Source: Asparagopsis taxiformis (lineage: Eukaryota; Rhodophyta; Florideophyceae; Bonnemaisoniales; Bonnemaisoniaceae). From it: a stretch of 64,000 nucleotides of DNA. The notes under the pieces were generated by a model. That model did not search any database and was not told the origin of the DNA. It saw nothing but the letters and a program-made list of their open reading frames with translations. Below are positions 28,862 through 40,284 of this stretch, one piece after another (within the stretch, counting starts at the first letter, position 1; every line of letters starts with the position of its first letter). Where the stretch lies: contig JALQPE010002841.1 of assembly GCA_030407315.1 (NCBI GenBank), forward strand, positions 1 to 64,000, given 5' to 3'. The translations under genes and the position numbers were made by a program.

Positions 28862-28933
28862 GGCTTGGTGGCGCAACGGTAGCGCAGTGGACTCCAGTTC
28901 CAAAGGTTGCGGGTTCAAATCCCGTCCGGGTCA
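28862..28933 (+). tRNA. tRNA-Trp: tRNA-Trp (CCA)
   Basis: It folds as a cloverleaf: acceptor GGCTTGG pairing with CCGGGTC through G-T wobbles, D arm GCGC-AACGGTA-GCGC, anticodon loop CTCCAGT with anticodon CCA at 28,94-28,96 in local terms (28,894-28,896), variable AGGTT, T arm GCGGG-TTCAAAT-CCCGT, and discriminator A. The D arm and anticodon loop match eukaryotic tRNA-Trp closely. The outermost anticodon-stem pair is mismatched. There is no intron and no encoded CCA end. A T run a few bases downstream (TTTCATTTTT) fits RNA polymerase III termination. Confidence 0.92.
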
Positions 28934-30978
28934 GGTTTCATTTTTGAATGTCGGAAAATAAATTTTGGCAAATCCACTCATAAAACATTTGACACTTAAA
29001 CAGTTAGATTTACTTACAGCTCGCTAAGCAAGTATCAATTCAAAACCATGATGCGAGCACACCACGCGCTGCGCGAACCAAACCTAAGTGACGCAACGCA
29101 CCAACCATCAAGTGCATCGCAACCTGAGCAGCAGACGAATGGACGAAGCCAATTGCACGATCCCTACAATCGCACAGTGCCACTATAGAACATACCTGAG
29201 CTGCACGCAGTGCTCGATTTCCTCAAACGGCACACGGCGTATTCCAGCATCGTTGAAACACGATACAACTCAACGTTTTGCACCCATTGTAGCACTTTCC
29301 ATTCTCAAAACCAATGTACCCGACCGCACGTACACGGTACAAGTACACATCTCCCCTACCGCTCGCTTCTGTGAGGCCCCATCAATTCAAGTCAACTTGT
29401 CCCCTCTTGTTACGATGATGTTTCTCGCTACCTGTTAAAATGCGTTCAATTTGCGACCTGACCGCTTTCGCGCGACGCTATGCCTGTCGCCGAATGTGTC
29501 GCGATTTCGCTTCGTCCGAGCCAGTTCTATAAATGACGTCCATGGATTGCTTGTGGAGTACGTCATGACGTTTGCCACATATTTGGAGTTACGTATGAAG
29601 TGATGAGGGAATACCTTGTTCTGAGCGAAGCATTTGTCAACGAGAGGAACTTGATCAGATCTCCGTCGAGAATATGAGCAGATCTAGGAATCTTACTCAC
29701 TACATACTGTACAGATTCGGTTCGGCCCACAGCAATCAGATGAAATAAGGGCCCGTACGGACCATGCCAGCCAGTGACTGACTTGTGTTTGGTGGCCGTC
29801 AGGTTTGAAACTAAATGACTTGAGTCGGTGCGTTCGCATGATTGCAATGATGTCTTCGCCTACACCAGTGTTTCAATTTCATCATCTAGGCATCTTCTTT
29901 TGAAATTCCAATACCAACATTCATCAAGGCTTCCGTCTACTCACTGCTTCCTTTTGCTGTCGAACTGAAAGCTGCTTTGTTTTGCTCTCAGGGAGTGTAG
30001 CATCCCTGACATTAAACATGGGAGTTGATTCGATCCCGTCTCGTCCTATCATTCCATTCAAAGGAGCAGAAAATATTCTGATCTCCAGCGTCTATTCTAA
30101 TAGTTTGTTCATCCCATGTATCACTTCTGATTCATATTAAAATGCCCAAACTGCGTCTCACTCTTGGGTCGGATGCGTTTCTCCCTTTCAACTTTGTTTA
30201 GGGAATGTACCTTTCAAGTTATGGAAACATGAAAGGTTACGCTCGATGTGTCCCTTCGAATTCCGTCCCAAGTGTACTACGGTAGGTGGAACACACGTAG
30301 TGCCAATCCTATTCTCCTCAAATGAAATGTAAAGTTTCATTGAAGCTCTACTTGTGGAAATTATATTATCATTGGGCGTGAACAGGAACACAGAACTAAT
30401 TCTTCGCTGCTCTCATCATTTGCATTGTACAAACTTGTCTGCAATATCAAACAATTTTCCCGGTAAACCAGGCCAGTCCAGCTTAATTCCCCAGTTAACA
30501 ATTCTTGGTGCAGGTTTCCTTACAGATGTAAATAATACTTTCTCCAGCTCACCGAACATTGATGGATCACCCCCAGAAGCCTAACTTACCCGTGGCAGCA
30601 TAGAGATAACCAATTGATTTGGGATAAGGGCAATAGATTTTCATGTTTGTTCCTCAGTTTCATGCTAAAATTTAGTGCAGAAAGTTTTATTTTGATGCAG
30701 TGCTGTGAGATCGGAATAGACCTCGGATATACTGTACAATGACAAAGAGTTTCCACTATTTTGGTACCACCTTCGTTGACAATATTCTCTCAATATCTGT
30801 TCTCATTAGTGAGAGACGGCTCTGTTTCTACTAAAGGAAAGACATTTAATGAGTTGATGTGATCTCGGCCAAACGGTAGCGCAAATCGTCTCGGAATTCT
30901 AGCTTGAGTCAGATCCCAGTTCCAAGACTCAACAGCCAGTCGTGATAGGTGCTGGATAGAACTAATGTTCTTCTACTC
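28934..30978. other. Intergenic stretch
   Basis: About 2 kb with only short, unsupported frames on both strands. No repeat, RNA or gene recognised. Confidence 0.35.
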
Positions 30979-31434
30979 TCAGATACATTGAAAGTACTGG
31001 ACTCCACTATCTACTCCGGTCAGTATCGCTCCTACACCAACAGAACAGCGTTGTGCAATAGCTTCCTCTGTATTACAGGCGTCGACCGCGTCTTGTTTAT
31101 TTCGGAATTGCTTGCTCGGACAAGAAGGTCCAGGAACAGATGGTGGAACGCATTGATGCGCTATTATCTCTCTTCCGTTGACCGAAAAAGTCACTTTGAG
31201 TACATCACAATTCATGCGTCTCGCCACTTCAGTGCTACATGCTGCATGAGCTACAGTGTTCTGAAAGAATGGCCGGCTTGGGCAAGGTCGAGCGAATTCG
31301 GTCGGGATGCTTTCCAAATCGCTTTGATGAACACTGTCGTTCATGGCGAATTCATCCGGGATAGTTGCTGCGAAAGTCTGCATCATCAAAGAAGAGAGTA
31401 GCAGAAGGACGAGCATGTGTGAAACGTGAGCCAT
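30979..31434 (-). CDS. Secreted cysteine-rich protein with duplicated four-Cys domain
   Basis: A 151-residue frame with a clear signal peptide (MAHVSHMLVLLLLSSLMM and on to TFAAT) and a mature part with eight cysteines. They form two repeats with almost the same spacing: Cys 51, 66, 76, 95 and Cys 105, 120, 130, 150. The repeats share words such as CPS, AC-TE and QC. This implies two small disulfide-bonded domains of about 45 residues made by internal duplication. I recognise no named family. A TATAAATA box lies at 31,561-31,568 on the coding strand, about 127 bp upstream of the ATG. Confidence 0.7.
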   Translation of the reverse strand: MAHVSHMLVLLLLSSLMMQTFAATIPDEFAMNDSVHQSDLESIPTEFARPCPSRPFFQNTVAHAACSTEVARRMNCDVLKVTFSVNGREIIAHQCVPPSVPGPSCPSKQFRNKQDAVDACNTEEAIAQRCSVGVGAILTGVDSGVQYFQCI

Positions 31435-31560
31435 ATGGAAGAGTCAAAGGTACAGGGAATAGGGGCAGTGCTTGAGGTGAGGTGCAAACAGTTTGCAGAG
31501 ATGTTTGAACGTGATGGTGGAGTGCAGAGTGGAAACAGTGAGTTACTGCATCAAGGTCTG

Positions 31561-31568
31561 TATTTATA
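31561..31568 (-). promoter_or_regulatory. TATA box of the cysteine-rich secreted protein gene
   Basis: TATAAATA on the minus strand, about 127 bp before the start codon at 31,434, which would allow a leader of about 100 nt. Confidence 0.45.
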
Positions 31569-31619
31569 ATGCATGAGGTGGTAGAAATTTTCTACTCCCA
31601 GAGTCGAAAGTATGCCTTG

Positions 31620-34600
31620 CGATAGAATCCGAAATGATGTTCACGCCGGTATGGGAAAGCGATACGAAAAAGCTAGGGTCCTCGTCTGCAATATTTCGTC
31701 ATACACTGAAGATGAAGTGGAACTTGCACAAAATCAGTAATGCGCTTGGTACGAGTAAAGAATATTCTGAAAGGCATATCAGTTGTATTGCTGGTGTTCA
31801 GGACGCGCAAACTATTGCTTCCTTTAGTGATCAGATTTCCACCATTGACGTGTTGCACATCAAAGATGGTGGCTTTCCTCTTGCATCGTTGTATTGGTCA
31901 AGCTTGAACAATGCCTGATATACATCATCCAGTTTTCTATTACTACATATTTCATAGAAACGTAGTCCAGCTTCCAGATTATGAATCCTCAGTGACGACA
32001 CCTGTACCAATGTTGCCGCTTCGCTAGAAGAATGACCTCATCTAGAAGCTGTGACGGTACATTGTTGAACATTTTGTCGAGACCATGTGGTCTTGGATGA
32101 GGATCGTTCCATATCATAGATCAGCAGGAACTTTTGCTCTAGGATGAGCGCAAATTCGATGCTACTCCTACTCTTCTCTATGACAGTTTTCCGAAGGAAA
32201 CGTATGGGGAGTACACGTCGGATCATTTCTCTCCCAAGAACATTTGAGGCTGTGGATGGCGCGGCGTATCAGATTGGACCAATTGGGTAGAAATCATTTA
32301 GAATAATCTAGGGCGGGTTTCATCGCTGTGGGCTCACCCCTCATCATGACATCGGACACGAGCCGATCGCATGGTCAGCGTCAGGAGGTGCAGCGGAAGT
32401 TTGGTTGGATAATCTTCAAACTAGGTGCAAACAGTAGCAGGTGGTGAGTATTTATAGCAGAATATTTATAGACGGATTTAGGGCGCAGCTCACCATGTGA
32501 ACCGTGCAGAGGGGGTTTGTCCAGTAGTTATGTGACGGAATACTGTCTATGAACAGTTATGAACAGATTTGGAAAGGCGCCCGTCTCTGTCCGAGGAATG
32601 AGAATCGAGATGTGTTGCACTTCAGCCTGATGCTCTTCCATCTTGCGCATGACTTGTGTTCCCCATCCCACAGCATGATGCAAACGGGACGAGAATGGCG
32701 GGGGGGTGAGCGCAGCGGCGTTTCATCAATTGAAGGAGACGACGCTACGAGGTGTACACGAGAGATTTCCGGAGGAGCATCGTGATATTGAAGAAACTAA
32801 GCTAAAAATCCTTCATTAGAAACGCCAAGTCGTAGTCGCGCTGTCCAAGTCGACATGATGGCGGCAACGATTGGCCGAAACAATCTCGCCGAACCTTTCA
32901 CCAATATTTTCAAAATATTCAAATCTTTGTTAGAAAAACCAAGCAATGCAACCGCAGATCGCGTGCGACACACATTGGTTCCAATGCTATCTCGCCACGT
33001 CCGGGATGGAATCGACGCATCCACCTCGACGAAAGCGAAGCGCATATTACAAACTGACACACGCATCGACCGTCGTATCACCATTTGACGACCGTTCAGC
33101 CGCGTTTCAAGCCGCACATGCGGCGATAACTCTGACGCAATAGACAGACAGCCGTTATATCGACATCACACCGGCACAGACGACGCGCCAGACTCGCATC
33201 GGTTTGAAAAGCATCCATGCTTACAATCTGCAATCCACACACAATACCCACAAATCGGTCACACGCGCCCAGACGCGCTTCCATTATCCTCTTTCGCCAT
33301 CGCATATGCACGGAAAGCATGCTGCAGCTGCCGTGCACGCGACATATCGTCCCCGACTCTGTGTCAAATTACGCGTGATATCCGCGTTGGAACGGCAGAA
33401 ATATCTCTCCGACTAGACTTTAGATTTGAATTGCCAGTCATCCTCACCGCCCATTCACTCATTCACTCATCCGTCCGTCCGTCTGTCTGTCTGTCCGACG
33501 ATGGAACACTTGTGCGCCGCCATGTCGCATCCCGAATCGACATTGAACACATGCACCGCCATGTCGACAGCACACGCGGCGCGTCTGCATGCATCCGGCA
33601 CGTCAACCAGTCACACGGCGACATGCCTCCGCGCGATCTGACGTGGCTCGGCGCGTGCGCAGCGCGTCGGTGATTGGATTTGTGCGCATGACTTGTAGTG
33701 GTTAGAAATGTAAGGCATTGTTTCAATAAGTCACCACGTATGAAAGAGGCGAATTTCTATGCGGACTTTGCCAGCCGCGCGGGGATACTTGAATGCGGAA
33801 TGAATCGACATATCGTCCGTCGCGCCATCTGCCACTCCGGGTCAACTCGACGCGATCTTGGCGCGCTTCCGGCGCGAATGTGTTCTGTGCCGACGAGATG
33901 CGGCGTTTGCGTTCGCGTCCGCCGTATCGCGCCGTTGGGTGGGGTCTACCCGGATGCGCGACGACGGCGACAATGCGTCGTGCACGTGCGACGCTCGGTC
34001 GGAAATGACGGCTGGTGAGGTCTGACTGAGCGTTTGTGCTGGCTGCGCGGCATTCAGGCCGCTGGGATGCGGTGCAAGGGGAGAAGACGCTCCGGATTGG
34101 GGTATGAGATGCTGGGAACACGGGTGGATATGGGTGGGGACTCTGTGGGTGGCAAATGCGGGGCGAGTATCGTGCTGACGTGTATGCGGGAAGCGACGCA
34201 GAGCTGAAGTGGAAGGGTGGGATTCGGGATGCGCGTGGAGACCAACTCTCGCGTCGGTGGAGATGAACAATGTGCGAGGGTGAGGACGCGAAATTTTTTG
34301 CGCAAATTGGTATCTGTTGTACCACGTGCCATAAACGAGTATGGGGGTGTGGCATTGTGACTCATAATTTTCAGCTGTAGCACCGGCGTGGTTTGCGCGT
34401 GATTGGTGGTTATTATTGCGGCGCTTTGGGAGCGATTGCAGCACGTGGTGTTATTCGGAAGAAGTGAAGTATCACTCGGAGAAGGAAAGGCGCGCGATGA
34501 CGCCGCATGCCTCCGTTGGATGACTTTGCACTGTCGTTACCGGGTCATTGTGACGCTTAAAAAGACTTTCATATCATCGCGTTGGCATACATTTTGTTGC

Positions 34601-34798
34601 CGACCAATATCTCTCTGCATTGTCCAGTCCATTCGACAGCTGTGGAGACGTGACCTCGCGCATGTTGCTTTCCTCTATTCGTAACGCGACCCAACAGTCT
34701 CGCTCTGTCTAACGGTCTATGCTTTTCTAAAGTGCACTCAACTATAACAATTCAACATATTCTTCATGTGTACATTACTTTTATACCTTTTCAAAAGA
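31620..34798. other. Intergenic stretch with microsatellite
   Basis: About 3.2 kb without a supported gene. Minus-strand TATTTATA-type words recur near 32,450. A (CCGT)n(CTGT)n microsatellite is at 33,470-33,496. From about 32,900 the sequence becomes richer in CG dinucleotides, with overlapping chance frames on both strands that carry no recognisable motif. Confidence 0.4.
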
Positions 34799-35731
34799 TC
34801 AAACATGTGTCGCAGCGGCCATATCCGCTCGTTTTTTTCTATTCTCCTCGACCATTCGTTTAATATCGTCCATATCATCATCCATCATAACCTGCCGAAG
34901 TCTCCTTCTAACAACGATAAAAACGGCGACACACAAACCAATAGCCAGCACAACAACCCCGACAGCGAGAATAATCAACACAACATTGGGCTCGTGGTCG
35001 CCACGATCCGCACGGTCATCGCGCTTCCCCTGCACCTCTCCATCCCTCAGATCCGCCACAAAACAATTGCTCGAGCCCATACATTTCCACCCGCCCCTCT
35101 CCACGGCCCAGACCTCCATACCGGCGGTAACATTTCTCGCCACAAAGCTGACCTTGGGGCCCCAAGCGCCTCGAATAGGCAACAAAGCGACCTGGGCATG
35201 TCTCAATCTCGTCGCAAACGTGACAGAGAGCCTCGTCGAAACAGGCATCCAATCGCCGGCGCGCCAGCGCATGACGTTTTGCTGCTCGCCGGGACGGCCC
35301 AAAAGCAGCGGACAGTGGTTGGTAAAGGTGACGAGCCCCGCCGAAAGCACGTACGCAACGTCGATGGTCATCGGGCGCGGCGAGCGCTTGGTCGGGAGCA
35401 CAAACGTCGCCGCGTGCGCCTCGTGGCGGATCGAGACGGGGATCCGCGTCGAGTTGACGCGCACCACGACATAGGTCACGTGCTGCACGGAGGGCGTGTA
35501 CGGGATCTGCATGCGCGTCGGGCGGTCGGTCATGTATGGATAGCGATACGACTCGTGGACGCGCAGGGTGCAATCGGGCGCGATGTGCGTCAGGGAGACG
35601 GAGGCCTCGCAGAGGCGGTTTGGCGGGCGCGTCAGATCGGGGGTGGACTGGGCGCAGGCGGCGTGGATGCGGCGAGGGAGCGTGCAGACCAGGAGGAGGG
35701 GGAGGAGGAGGGTGGTGGAGCGGAGATGCAT
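34799..35731 (-). CDS. Type I single-pass membrane protein
   Basis: The ATG at 35,731 is preferred to one 69 bases upstream because it begins directly with a signal peptide (MHLRSTTLLLPLLLVCTL). The 310-residue product has an ectodomain with a few cysteines and N-glycosylation sites (NST, NVT). A hydrophobic span at about residues 250-274 (VVLIILAVGVVVLAIGLCVA) and an arginine-bounded cytoplasmic tail of about 36 charged residues follow. I recognise no family. The frame is intact and codon usage is GC-rich. Confidence 0.7.
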   Translation of the reverse strand: MHLRSTTLLLPLLLVCTLPRRIHAACAQSTPDLTRPPNRLCEASVSLTHIAPDCTLRVHESYRYPYMTDRPTRMQIPYTPSVQHVTYVVVRVNSTRIPVSIRHEAHAATFVLPTKRSPRPMTIDVAYVLSAGLVTFTNHCPLLLGRPGEQQNVMRWRAGDWMPVSTRLSVTFATRLRHAQVALLPIRGAWGPKVSFVARNVTAGMEVWAVERGGWKCMGSSNCFVADLRDGEVQGKRDDRADRGDHEPNVVLIILAVGVVVLAIGLCVAVFIVVRRRLRQVMMDDDMDDIKRMVEENRKKRADMAAATHV

Positions 35732-38700
35732 GGTGGATTGGACGTCATGACGGGTGGGTAGCGGGTTTTGGTTTTGTGCGGCGCGATTGTTGTAGTGCAA
35801 GGGGAGTGGATGACGGGAAATTGATTATCTGGCGCGCGGGTGGCATGTCGTGGCGCGATTTGCGAGCGGGGAGGTTGGTCGACCTCGCCATTATTGCGGA
35901 TCGGGTCGGGGAATTGGACGGATGGATGTCGCACGGCACGTGTACACGTTTCAGGTGCACATGGGGCGGGGGACGTAGGGGATGAAAATGAGGGAAATAT
36001 GGCGCAATGAGCAGCGGGCGATAAATAAGAGCACTGGATACGAGCGATTGGAAGGGATGGAAAGTGCTAATACGAAATCGAGGATAGATGTCTACAATTG
36101 TCCAGTCGAATCGACGGTGGCACCGCAGGTCGCACACCGAGAAATGGGTTGATTTCTGCGCGCATTGCGTCGCGTAGTGGCACGATGTACACCGATGCGG
36201 GAACGGTACACCGTCTCGCGGTCATCGACACATCTCTATGCGCACCGCGCGCATGCGGGCCGAATACTCGACATGTGCGAGAAGATAATCGGGGTGTATG
36301 CGTTGCTGGGCGCGATTTTCGACAGATTGTTGTCTGCAACACGCGAGGGATCACAAGGCTGTAGAAGGGGCGTATTTGAGAGATGATATCTTTGTATAGC
36401 ACTGATTGCGCGCAACTCTCCCCATCCCACACACTTGCCTCCAGTGCGACAATGATGGCGACGGGTGCGCGCGGCGTAGACGGCGCTTATCAACGCTACA
36501 TTCCGCGTGTGGCACCGGGCGGAATCGCGGGCGGTGCGACGAGGCATGTGCCATAATCAGACGCGGGGACGTCTCAAATGCACACGATGGAGACGTAGAA
36601 TCGCATGTAGCACACCAACAATCTGCACTACTTGCACGCTGAAATTGAGCGGTTTCATCCATGTAATAGCACTGCTGTTTATTAGTGGTGTTGAATTTCC
36701 GACTCTGCATCAATCCATTGACCAACAAATCAATCATGTCATCACATCTGTCAGACGCGACGTATCATGCCGCCCGACAACCCCCAGCAGCACCGCGGCA
36801 CATGCACAACACCGGAGCCCAAAGTGCCAATAACGGCACATCCAAACGCTCCAAACCAACCTCCGCATCAACCATTACCTCCAACAGCACCACACACGTC
36901 TCGCCACAAGCGCACCCTTGCCACACACGATTCTCCACCCACTACAGCACCGCGCTCGCGCATTCACCCCTGTGTCGCGTCCATTACGGGCGTCTGCAAC
37001 GGCGCGGTCGAAACACACGCAGCTCACGCGGCACAAGCAACATGCGATCTTGGCGGACGCTCGCTGCGCGGTCCACGTGTACCACGGCGCAGCGAAATCG
37101 GATCGTTGTCTACAGGCGGCGATTGCGTCTGGCGTTTTGTACACGCGACGTGAATTGCGGGACATTTGTATCGTATATCCGTCCACGCGGCGCGGCGCGT
37201 CGCGATGTGCTCGTGTCGCACGCGCGATCGGCCCCGTTTCTGTTGTGGCACATGTCGCTTTGGCGCCCGTTTCGCGGCCGTGTGTGCTGGTGCGTGATCG
37301 GATGTTGTGCCCGATTTTCGGTGCTTGTGGGCGGTTTTGTGTTGTAGCACCGCGGATTTCTGGCGCGTTGTACCGCGTCGCGTTTGATACCCGTCGACTT
37401 GTTGTGACACTGCGCGATGTGCACCGGGGTAAACCACGTCCGCCCGTCGATTGTTTCGCTTGCTTTGCGTTGAGCGCGCGGCGATGTTGGGGCCGTTTTT
37501 CGACGTCGGGCTCGTTCTGACAGACGATTGGTTGGTGATGCCGTTTTCGAGGCGTGCGTGCGTGCGCGAATTAGGGTTTGACACTTGGTTCTAGTGAGTA
37601 CTGTAAGGATAGACAGAGCTGCACTGCGCGGCGCGGCGGGGCAATTTGATGCAGCCATTCCGGTAGTGCAGTTTTAATGATTTCATTATATTGTTGCCTA
37701 CTCGATGCGTGAGCGTTTGCTTTGTCCAATCGGCCTGCGGTGGGGGAATGGAGGGGTGTGCATTCGTTTGCACCATATCCATGAGCGTCTTTGCGATGCT
37801 TTCAAGGTATAGCTGTTTACTTGGGGAGACTGCAGCGCTCCAATATTCTTGCAGTTTAGACATGGCGAGGTGTGGTCATGAAAAATAGGACATGTCTGGA
37901 CAATTAGGCGTAGTTGTATATGGAAGCAAAGAGGATTTGGGATAGTAGCACCGGGGTGTTTCGGAAAGGTTTGGCGATTGGTGCTGCAAGAAAATAGCAC
38001 ATTGGAAGCAGTGCAGCGCAGGTTACCGAGAGCAGCACTCGAGACGTGTGCAAGTGCCATACGGGTCGGTTTTGAACAATTGTTTTCGGTAGTGACACCA
38101 GGCGACGGGGAGAGAAGGACACAATTTAATAGTCGTTGTTGGCTTGCTGTCGATGCGCCAATGCGCGGCACACAGCATTGTCTGCGTCATGTCACAATGG
38201 TGGACACAAGGCGGACGCGGCGATCGCGAATTGGAGTGTGCACTAATGCGACAAGTGCGTGTGTACCACTGGCGATTAACGAGTGCACGTTGGACACGTG
38301 TGGCAAGGCAAACTTGGGAGATGCATGTCGCAGCGCTGTTTGGGTACGATAGGATCGACGATCGCGAGGCAGAGCTGGTTGAGAAGCTCTATGCGCGGCG
38401 GGAAAGACGTTTGGGTCTAGTGGCGCACATGCGTGATAGCGTGCATATGTGGGCGTGTGTATGGGATGGGAGTATAGACAGACTATTGCGGGATGTGTGT
38501 GAGCGATGTGAATACACAGATAGTGACAACAAGGTTGTTCGCGGGTATTGTATGGGGGATATGAGTGGCTGAAACCGGTGCTACAAGTGCTACAAACCGA
38601 TCGTGTGCACCGAGAAGCAACGACGTGTATCGCGATAACAACACCACATCAACCAACACCAGTTACAGAAGCGTCCACAGACGCGATTCCGCCGCTACCA

Positions 38701-39489
38701 GCACCGCCGCACAAATCATGTAGACACCATCGTGTCGTCGCACAAGAAATGCACAAGCGCATGTCCACAACTCGCTGTGGACGTCACTGACAATACACGT
38801 GTATCGCGTCAGATCGCGCGCGGCGAAGCGGCAATGCCCACTGGCACGTCTCGGAAAAACAAGCCAAAAGCGCGTTTCATGGACGGTCAGTGCTGCAACA
38901 AAACGCGCAAATCCGACACCAATGGACGGATATCCGACAAATGCACCGCGAATCATCCGCGTCAAAACCGGATGATTGCCGATAATTCTCCGCGTTGCCA
39001 TCCCCGATAATAGCACCGCTTCCAGACTATATCCGCCTAATTAATCCAATGCAATTGCTCGCGCGCTTGAACACCGCCTGCCGCAATCGGCGTACATACG
39101 TCGCATATGCGATACAAGCCAAATGTATGTCGCGTGTACACGCGCGACCGTCCATGTTTCCGCGCTGCCGAGATGGCATCTGTTGACGTGCAGTCGCGTG
39201 TCGCGTTGTAGCACCGCGTCATCTCAACATCCGGTTTTTGTGTCATGGCGCTTGCTTTCTGTCCCCGTGCAGCACCGCGCGAGCGCGTGCCGGCGTGCGC
39301 TTTTTGTAAACGCACCAGTGCTGGTTGAAGCGTGCGATTGCCCGATGTTTCAAACGTGTGTGTGTATCTACTTTGAAGAATGGCAGACGATTCTCGTTTG
39401 CAACTTTTACATTTCAACACTCATTTTCCCCTACATTCCCGCCCAATAACATCCGGATCTAACACCACCACCACCCAAACGAATCGCGC
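35732..39489. other. CG-rich intergenic stretch with recurrent AGCACCG words
   Basis: About 3.7 kb, rich in CG dinucleotides, with many overlapping frames of 100-220 codons on both strands, none with a recognisable motif or consistent start. I do not call genes. The word AGCACCG, often preceded by GT or AT, recurs on the plus strand (see findings). Confidence 0.4.
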
Positions 39490-40284
39490 TCAAACCCTCC
39501 CACCAAACTCCTCCGTCATCAGATCCTCCGCGACCCTCCCCCCAACATCCACCAAAAACCCATCCGCATCCCCGCGCAATCCATCCACACCAGTCAACTT
39601 GACGACGCCAATCTCCAACCCGCCAACCCCAACCATCTCCACGACGCACACCCTCCCGCCAAACGCCGCCGAATCATCCCAACAAACCAGCGCGCACGCG
39701 ACGCCATGTCCAGGCTCGCCGTCCACAAAGCATCTCTTGAGACCCGTCTGCGCCTCATCCCAGCCATTCCACACGCGCGCACCGACCATCCCGTCGCGTA
39801 GCTCGCGTTTCCCCAACCGTAGCCCACGCAGTCCGTCCACAGCTCTCCGCGTCGACCCTGCGAAACCGTCCGTGGTCACCACACACCGTCTCCCCAGTTG
39901 CTGCGCAACCGCGCGTACACAACCCCCCAGTCCGAACGCGCAGTACGTCGCGTCCGTCCCCTCGCCCACATGGAGATACTCCTCGCGTAGACACTGATGC
40001 AACACGCGTACATTCCCCGCCCCGCCCTGTCGCAACGCCCGTACCATGCGCCCCGTCCGCGCCGAACAGCACCGCTCCCGACACACCACGACCGTCTCGT
40101 CGCCGCCCGTCTCTACAGGGCCCCGCACCCCGCCCGGGTAGTCTGTGCGTCGCCGCATCCCCACGAGCGTCGGTACCGTCCGCGCCATCGGGTAGGTCAC
40201 ACGCACAAGTACTGCGAGTGATAGCAGTGAGAGCAGGATTTCGTAATGCCAGGTGCGTTTGCGCGTGCTGCTTGCATTGGCCAT
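39490..40284 (-). CDS. Type II membrane protein with C(K/R)ERCCS motif, paralogue 1
   Basis: A 264-residue intact frame. A short basic N-terminus (STRKR) is followed by a hydrophobic signal-anchor (about 15-30), then a lumenal domain with conserved cysteines at 68, 72, 73, 98, 115, 122, 134, 185, 197, 201 and 213. The motif VVVCRERCCSARTG, a VLHQC block, VTTD, and VWNGWDE...CFVD are shared with the protein at 44,595-45,347. The topology is that of Golgi-resident enzymes or secreted-pathway proteins. No catalytic family is recognised. Confidence 0.72.
   Translation of the reverse strand: MANASSTRKRTWHYEILLSLLSLAVLVRVTYPMARTVPTLVGMRRRTDYPGGVRGPVETGGDETVVVCRERCCSARTGRMVRALRQGGAGNVRVLHQCLREEYLHVGEGTDATYCAFGLGGCVRAVAQQLGRRCVVTTDGFAGSTRRAVDGLRGLRLGKRELRDGMVGARVWNGWDEAQTGLKRCFVDGEPGHGVACALVCWDDSAAFGGRVCVVEMVGVGGLEIGVVKLTGVDGLRGDADGFLVDVGGRVAEDLMTEEFGGRV

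Noticed and set aside
33723..34383. Overlapping minus-strand frames of 109-210 codons
   Set aside because: Three frames on the same strand are open over the same bases, so composition explains them. No motif and no start context.
36685..37658. Frames of 180-220 codons on both strands
   Set aside because: Open on both strands and in several frames at once in CG-rich sequence, with no protein-like blocks.
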